A stretch of 64,000 nucleotides of DNA from Massariosphaeria phaeospora (lineage: Eukaryota > Ascomycota > Dothideomycetes > Pleosporales), in assembly GCA_011032825.1 (NCBI GenBank), contig JAADJZ010000006.1, positions 1,302,001 through 1,366,000 of the forward strand, given 5' to 3'. Each line of letters opens with the position of its first letter. Position 1 is the stretch's first letter. The translations under genes were made by a program, and so were the position numbers. Shown in pieces: positions 59,827 through 64,000 of the stretch. Under the pieces are notes generated by a model that had not been told where the DNA came from, ran no database searches, and was given only the letters and a program-made list of their open reading frames with translations.

Positions 59827-60897
59827 CTATCCCACTCTCCTCCTCTTTGCCGACGGCGGCGCCTCCGACGACGACGATTCGGCCTCGGACTCGGCGCGGG
59901 ACGACGACGCAATCTCCTTCTTCCTCAACCCAGCCCAGATACTCATGACCATGGTCTTCGCATCCGCCGTTTCCTGTCGCGAGGCCGCGAGTTCGTTCCG
60001 CAGTGCCGAGAGTTCGTCGTTGCGCGCTGCGGCCAATGCTTCGGCCGCGTCGGCGCGCGCCTTTTCCTGGGCGAGTTCGGTGTGGTGCTGGCGCCTGAGG
60101 TTATCTGCGGCCTTCTCGTAGTCGTCGTGGTGCTTGCGCTTCTGCTGGTGTAGCTTGTCGTGGAACTTTTGAGACTGCTGCTCCAAGTCGGTGTCGTGCT
60201 TGCGCTTGAGGGAGCCGATGGTCTTGTGTGCTTTGTGGAGATGCCTGAGGCCTTGGTGCTTTAGCTGGCCGAAGTCGTGCTCAAGGTCGCGGTATTTTTG
60301 TGCTTGCTCGACGAGTTCGTCGCTGTAGATTTGGCTTCGCCAGTCGAGGTCGTCACGGTAGGCTGCACATTGCTGTTCCAGTGCCGCCAGCTTGGTGTTT
60401 GTGTGGATGGCGGCCTCCTTCGATGTGTTCAGTTCGGTTTGGAGATGGTTCACTTGGGCTTGGAGGTCTTCGATCGATTCGGTCGGGTCGTCGGCTGGAT
60501 GGAGCATTTGCATGACCTGGTCGTATGCCGTGGTCACGTCCATGGTCAGGGCAGCGCGCTTCGGCCCAGGTCCCGTCTCGGGTTCGAGTGGGGTGTTCGC
60601 AGCACGCATCCACAGGTCATACTCGCTAGTTGTCATCTCAGGCCTCTCCCGTATCTTGCCATGTCTGTCGACGTTGAGGGGAAACCGGTAACGTTAGAAC
60701 CAATAGTTGATCGACTCGCACGACTCGGGGTGCACTTTTCGACATCGCTCCCTTACAGAGCTTGCCACGAGGGTATGGTAATAATATCTCCCAAGATAGG
60801 CTTTGACAAGCGAGGGGTTGTAGGCAAGGTGTGGTGAGGGGAGCATTCGGCGCTCATACATGTTTCCGTTCAGTGCGCGGATATGAAGCGCGTCCAT
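59827..60897 (-). CDS. Coiled-coil protein, unrecognised
   Basis: Two exons modelled: 60897-60722 and 60664-59827 (337 aa). The intron (57 nt, GTGCGA...CAG) contains a strong TTCTAACG branch point, and the phases close. The first exon starts MDALHIRALN; coding-like sequence continues upstream in the same frame (SVKELKRYIKAFNPEY) but has no ATG, so the true start may lie in an earlier exon near 61.0 kb. Residues about 110-290 are a long coiled coil (EDLQAQVNHLQTELNTSKE, KAADNLRRQHHTELAQEKAR). The end is Ser/Glu-rich, then PPSAKRRRVG, a classic nuclear signal. Probably a nuclear structural or scaffold protein; no family recognised. Confidence 0.65.
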
Positions 60898-61489
60898 TGA
60901 TGGCCATGTTTTGGGGTCTTTCCGGTTGTACTCGGGGTTGAACGCCTTGATGTAACGCTTTAGTTCCTTGACACTGAGCCGGCTCGCCAGTGTATTTCCG
61001 AATGCTGTTTTCGGTAATGGCGAGGTCTTGCGCGTCCATGATCGCCGCGGTAAATTGGATTGATCGATTAGAGAGAAGTGCAGTTGTAAGTAGAAGAGGA
61101 GTGTCTGGTCTGGTGCAAGAAAAAAAAACTAGCCGTACCTCTTATATGTGGACAGAGGTTGTAATAGGCAGAATAATACTAAGATCGTGAATATGGTGCT
61201 ACAATAGGAGGGAGCGCAAGCGATGCGCTAGTTTCAATGCGGTTAGCTTTAACGTCATACCCTACCGTGACACAAAGATTTCACAGCTCCTGCAATGAGC
61301 ATCCTATGCAGGAGTAACCTGTTCGCGAGCTTTGAGAAGTCTGATTTGTTTTCAGCGTGACGTAGATAGGTGGTTTATCTGCAGAGCGCACTTTAGTTTG
61401 TCAAGATAACTCTAAATTATCTTCTTGTCGCTTATTTCGTCCTCTCTCTCTCGCTCTCTCTCCTCTCTCACGCACACAACATATCCGCC

Positions 61490-61606
61490 ATGGCTCTAGC
61501 ACTCGAATCCATGAATCAGGTAGCAACTCGCCAGCCTTCTTCGGTACAATACGTCTTCATCCATGTACTAGAGTTCCTCGCGCGATTTCTTCGTCCTTCG
61601 AGCTAG
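61490..61606 (+). CDS. Possible 38-aa small protein
   Basis: A short ORF (MALALESMNQVATRQPSSVQ...) preceded directly by a CT-rich tract (about 61440-61470) of the kind found before start sites of active fungal genes, and by a good start context (CCGCCATGG). The C-terminal half (YVFIHVLEFLARFLRPSS) could form an amphipathic helix. An alternative is that this ATG opens a longer spliced gene with a donor at CAG|GTAGCA (61520), but no second exon was found. Confidence 0.3.
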   Translation: MALALESMNQVATRQPSSVQYVFIHVLEFLARFLRPSS

Positions 61607-62439
61607 TAAGCAAGCAAGAGTATTTACTTGAGGATGCGTATATCAGGAATAGACAGACTATACTAACTTCTGTATGTAAATGCATTCACTGTACCTATGC
61701 TAATCAGATTCGTCTATAGCCCCCTACTATCCTTGCGTAATCTGAAGTTCACTAAAAGCCGCACCCCCCTGGCATAATTCGCTTCTATTATCTAGTATAC
61801 TAGATACAATAGGCTTTGTAAAGATAAAGGTAGACTATCTACTTCCTGCCCAAAATGCCTATGCTGTCGAGAGGATCGCCTAACGTCTATCTTCATCAGT
61901 AATAAGTGGGTAGCCGGGGCCTGGAAGCAAGCTGCTCTTGTTGGTAAGGAAGACTTTCGAGTATTTTGAGGAGATCGGAAGTATACATGCACTCGCGGTA
62001 TACAAGTAGTAAGTCTATACTTGCGCTTTGCTTCTACTCTTTGAAGGTGGAGCAGAGGTGCACGTTGTATTTCGATTCCACTATAGTCTTATCAAAGACT
62101 GCCAGTTGGCGGTGCAAGACGAAGCCATCTCAGCGACTCCCGCCATCTTTCTTCTTCTTCTGCCCACGTCTACTCCTCGGAAGCTCAGCACTCATTCCAC
62201 TTAGATCCCCTGAATCATGAGCTTTGCATGCATTAGTAGCTAAACTTTAGACAGCTTACGCCACGGCAACTCATATCCCCGTCGTCACACTCACCACCTA
62301 CCTCCAAACCTTCCAACACCGTCCGAACTCCCCCCAACTCCGCCACGCCATGCCGTCCCTCTTCCCCGAAAACCACCAGAACCTTCCCGCACCCAACCGA
62401 ACCAAACCGCGAAAGAACCAAACCACACGACATTTACAG

Positions 62440-62460
62440 CCCAGCCCAGCCCAGCCCAGG
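62440..62460. repeat. (CCCAG)n tract
   Basis: Four tandem copies of the pentamer in non-coding DNA, followed by an imperfect CAGCT stretch. Confidence 0.8.
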
Positions 62461-62747
62461 CCCACTCATCTCAGCTCAGCTCCCGTCCGTACGCCGCCAA
62501 GTTCCAACAGTGATCCGTCGTCCATCGTCTCGCGCGCGAGATCTCGCTCCCCCAACATATATGCATGATGCATACTCGAATCCAACCTCATTCCAACCAA
62601 CGGGATCCACAGCGGTTTCATCGCACTAATGTCAACGGCAGATGCCGTGCTGCAGGCGCTGCATCGATCGGGAATATGGTGTGAGCGTTTGAGCATCGTG
62701 CGTCGATTGTGCGTCTTGGGATAGATTATAGGGGAATTACGTGGTGG

Positions 62748-62782
62748 CATGGCATGGCATGGCATGGCATGACATGACATGG
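62748..62782. repeat. (GGCAT)n tract
   Basis: About seven tandem pentamers, the last copies diverged to GACAT. Confidence 0.85.
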
Positions 62783-64000
62783 CGGGCGAGGCTGACGTGG
62801 GCCTTGGGTTGTGCGTGCGCCGGATGTAGCTTTGGTATGATGATGGCTGGACATCCGTTCCTGCGCCATGCAAAGCCCGTGTAGGTAGGTATAGTGGACA
62901 AATTTGTCAACTAAACTAGCTGGGGGACTTCTTACGGTACGTACGGAGGGGAAGTATCGACAAACGGAATAAACAAAGGATACCGCGCAGCCTTGCCACC
63001 AACCGCGTGCTATTATGTACTATACCGTGCCTGTACCTGTATTTACTTGTCAGTCCAGTCCCGTCGTACAGCCAGGCCTCTGATCTCGCATTCGGATTCG
63101 CATCGCCTATCCGCTGTTCATCCCTCGATCCCTTCCTCCCTCAATCCCAAGAGCCCAAATCCAAATCCAAGTCCACCAACACACCCCCCCTCTTCACCGA
63201 CCACGCCGCCCTACCGCAGCCACACCTACCCATCTAGGCATACACAGCGCCCCCAACCGCCCAAATCCGTCTCACGTGGTGCGTGGCGCGTATGTCCGTC
63301 CGCCCAAAACGCCGCGGAAGAGACGCAGCGAATGATGGCGAGCGGCGTCGGCGTCGGCGTCGCGGTCAGGGAAGGTCAGGCACACCAGACTTGGGAGCGG
63401 TGGGTCAGTGTGCGGGGTAGGTACAAACGGCGTGGCGTGGTGTGGGGCGGTGCGCTGCTGTGCTGTGCTGTGCGGTGTTTGGCTGGAAGACTGCATGGCT
63501 AAGGGCAGGTAAGTAATTACGGTGAACTGAACAGAACTGAACGGAACCGTACCTTGGACAGCAGTAAATCTGGCGTGTTTGCCGCCCGATCAACAGAACA
63601 AGGCACTGCTGGTGGTGGTGGCGAAGTTCGTGAACAAGCGGGGCCATACATCCACGAAGGCGCTACCACTGCCACCATACCCATCGCTATGTCGCCATTC
63701 GATCAGCGTGTGTGGTGCGGTGTAGTACCTACCTACCATATACTACCTAGCCCCACCCCCACTCGAAGTTTCAGGTTGAGTATTCCAGACGTCGTCCAAT
63801 AGACTACTAAAACTATCTGCAAGGTGCGTGTCATAATCTCCACATAGACTACCTACCGGTACCGTACCGGACCGGGCACCAAGCTGTGGACAGCCTACAG
63901 CCTACAGGGCTGCATGTGGCAGTCAGTCCAGCCTATCGGAAACATTCCGAATGGACGTCACACCATGCTATGTCGAGTCGAGTCGAGCAACATGCAACAT

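Larger units (their letters stand above)
60898..64000. other. Gene-poor right end of window
   Basis: About 3.1 kb with no supported gene except a possible 38-codon ORF (listed separately). AT-richer at 61.1-62.2 kb, then rich in short tandem pentamers (CCCAG near 62440, GGCAT near 62750) and GGCGTC repeats near 63345. Scattered ORFs up to 169 codons are low-complexity or antisense. Confidence 0.55.

Overview
The window reads as nuclear DNA of a filamentous ascomycete (Pezizomycotina; Dothideomycetes is my guess, not shown). Genes are split by many 46-150 nt GT-AG introns with CTAAC/CTGAC-like branch points, intergenic spacers are 0.2-4 kb, and the protein set is typically fungal (Mit1-like remodeler, Osh3-like protein, fungal rhodopsin-like membrane protein, CE16 esterase, SRAP and Mgr3 proteins). 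I saw no rRNA or tRNA gene, no CRISPR and no intact transposon. Gene models were built by hand by joining reading frames at splice sites. Every joined complete model has a length divisible by three.

Layout: 1-1.6 kb, a cytochrome P450 cut by the left edge. 2.2-3.6 kb, a decayed F-box gene. 3.6-7.6 kb, gene-free DNA holding old, diverged repeats. 7.6-10.9 kb, a divergent pair: a mitochondrial TPR protein (Mgr3 type) and an SRAP/HMCES abasic-site shield protein. 12.0-15.2 kb, a 1053-aa fusion of an isochorismatase-like fold, an AlkB-type dioxygenase and a GST-like tail. 16.3-17.8 kb, a peroxisomal dienoyl-CoA isomerase. 19.2-22.7 kb, a SWI/SNF subunit (Swp73/BAF60) divergent from an amidohydrolase. 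23.1-25.5 kb, a PAH-domain protein with an odd zinc-binding cluster. 26.9-28.3 kb, a secreted aldose 1-epimerase. 28.6-34.3 kb, two unrecognised proteins. 35.1-36.5 kb, a seven-TM rhodopsin-like protein. 39.2-40.2 kb, a secreted SurE-like phosphatase. 40.8-41.6 kb, a second broken F-box-type gene. 43.2-44.0 kb, a four-TM protein. 45.3-52.5 kb, a mitochondrial rRNA methyltransferase (Mrm1) divergent from a Mit1/CHD-like remodeler. 53.3-56.4 kb, an Osh3-like lipid-transfer protein. 58.0-59.2 kb, a secreted CE16 esterase. 59.8-60.9 kb, a coiled-coil protein. The last 3 kb is gene-poor, with short simple repeats and one 38-codon ORF.

Functionally this is ordinary euchromatin, not one gene cluster. 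Nucleic-acid repair (SRAP, AlkB fusion), chromatin (Swp73, Mit1, PAH protein) and mitochondrial upkeep (Mgr3, Mrm1) genes sit beside secreted hydrolases. The most unusual items are the three-part AlkB fusion, whose isochorismatase domain has lost all three catalytic residues; two GC-AG introns; the P450 with a non-standard oxygen-activation motif; and the Mgr3/SRAP pair, whose head-to-head order matches budding yeast.
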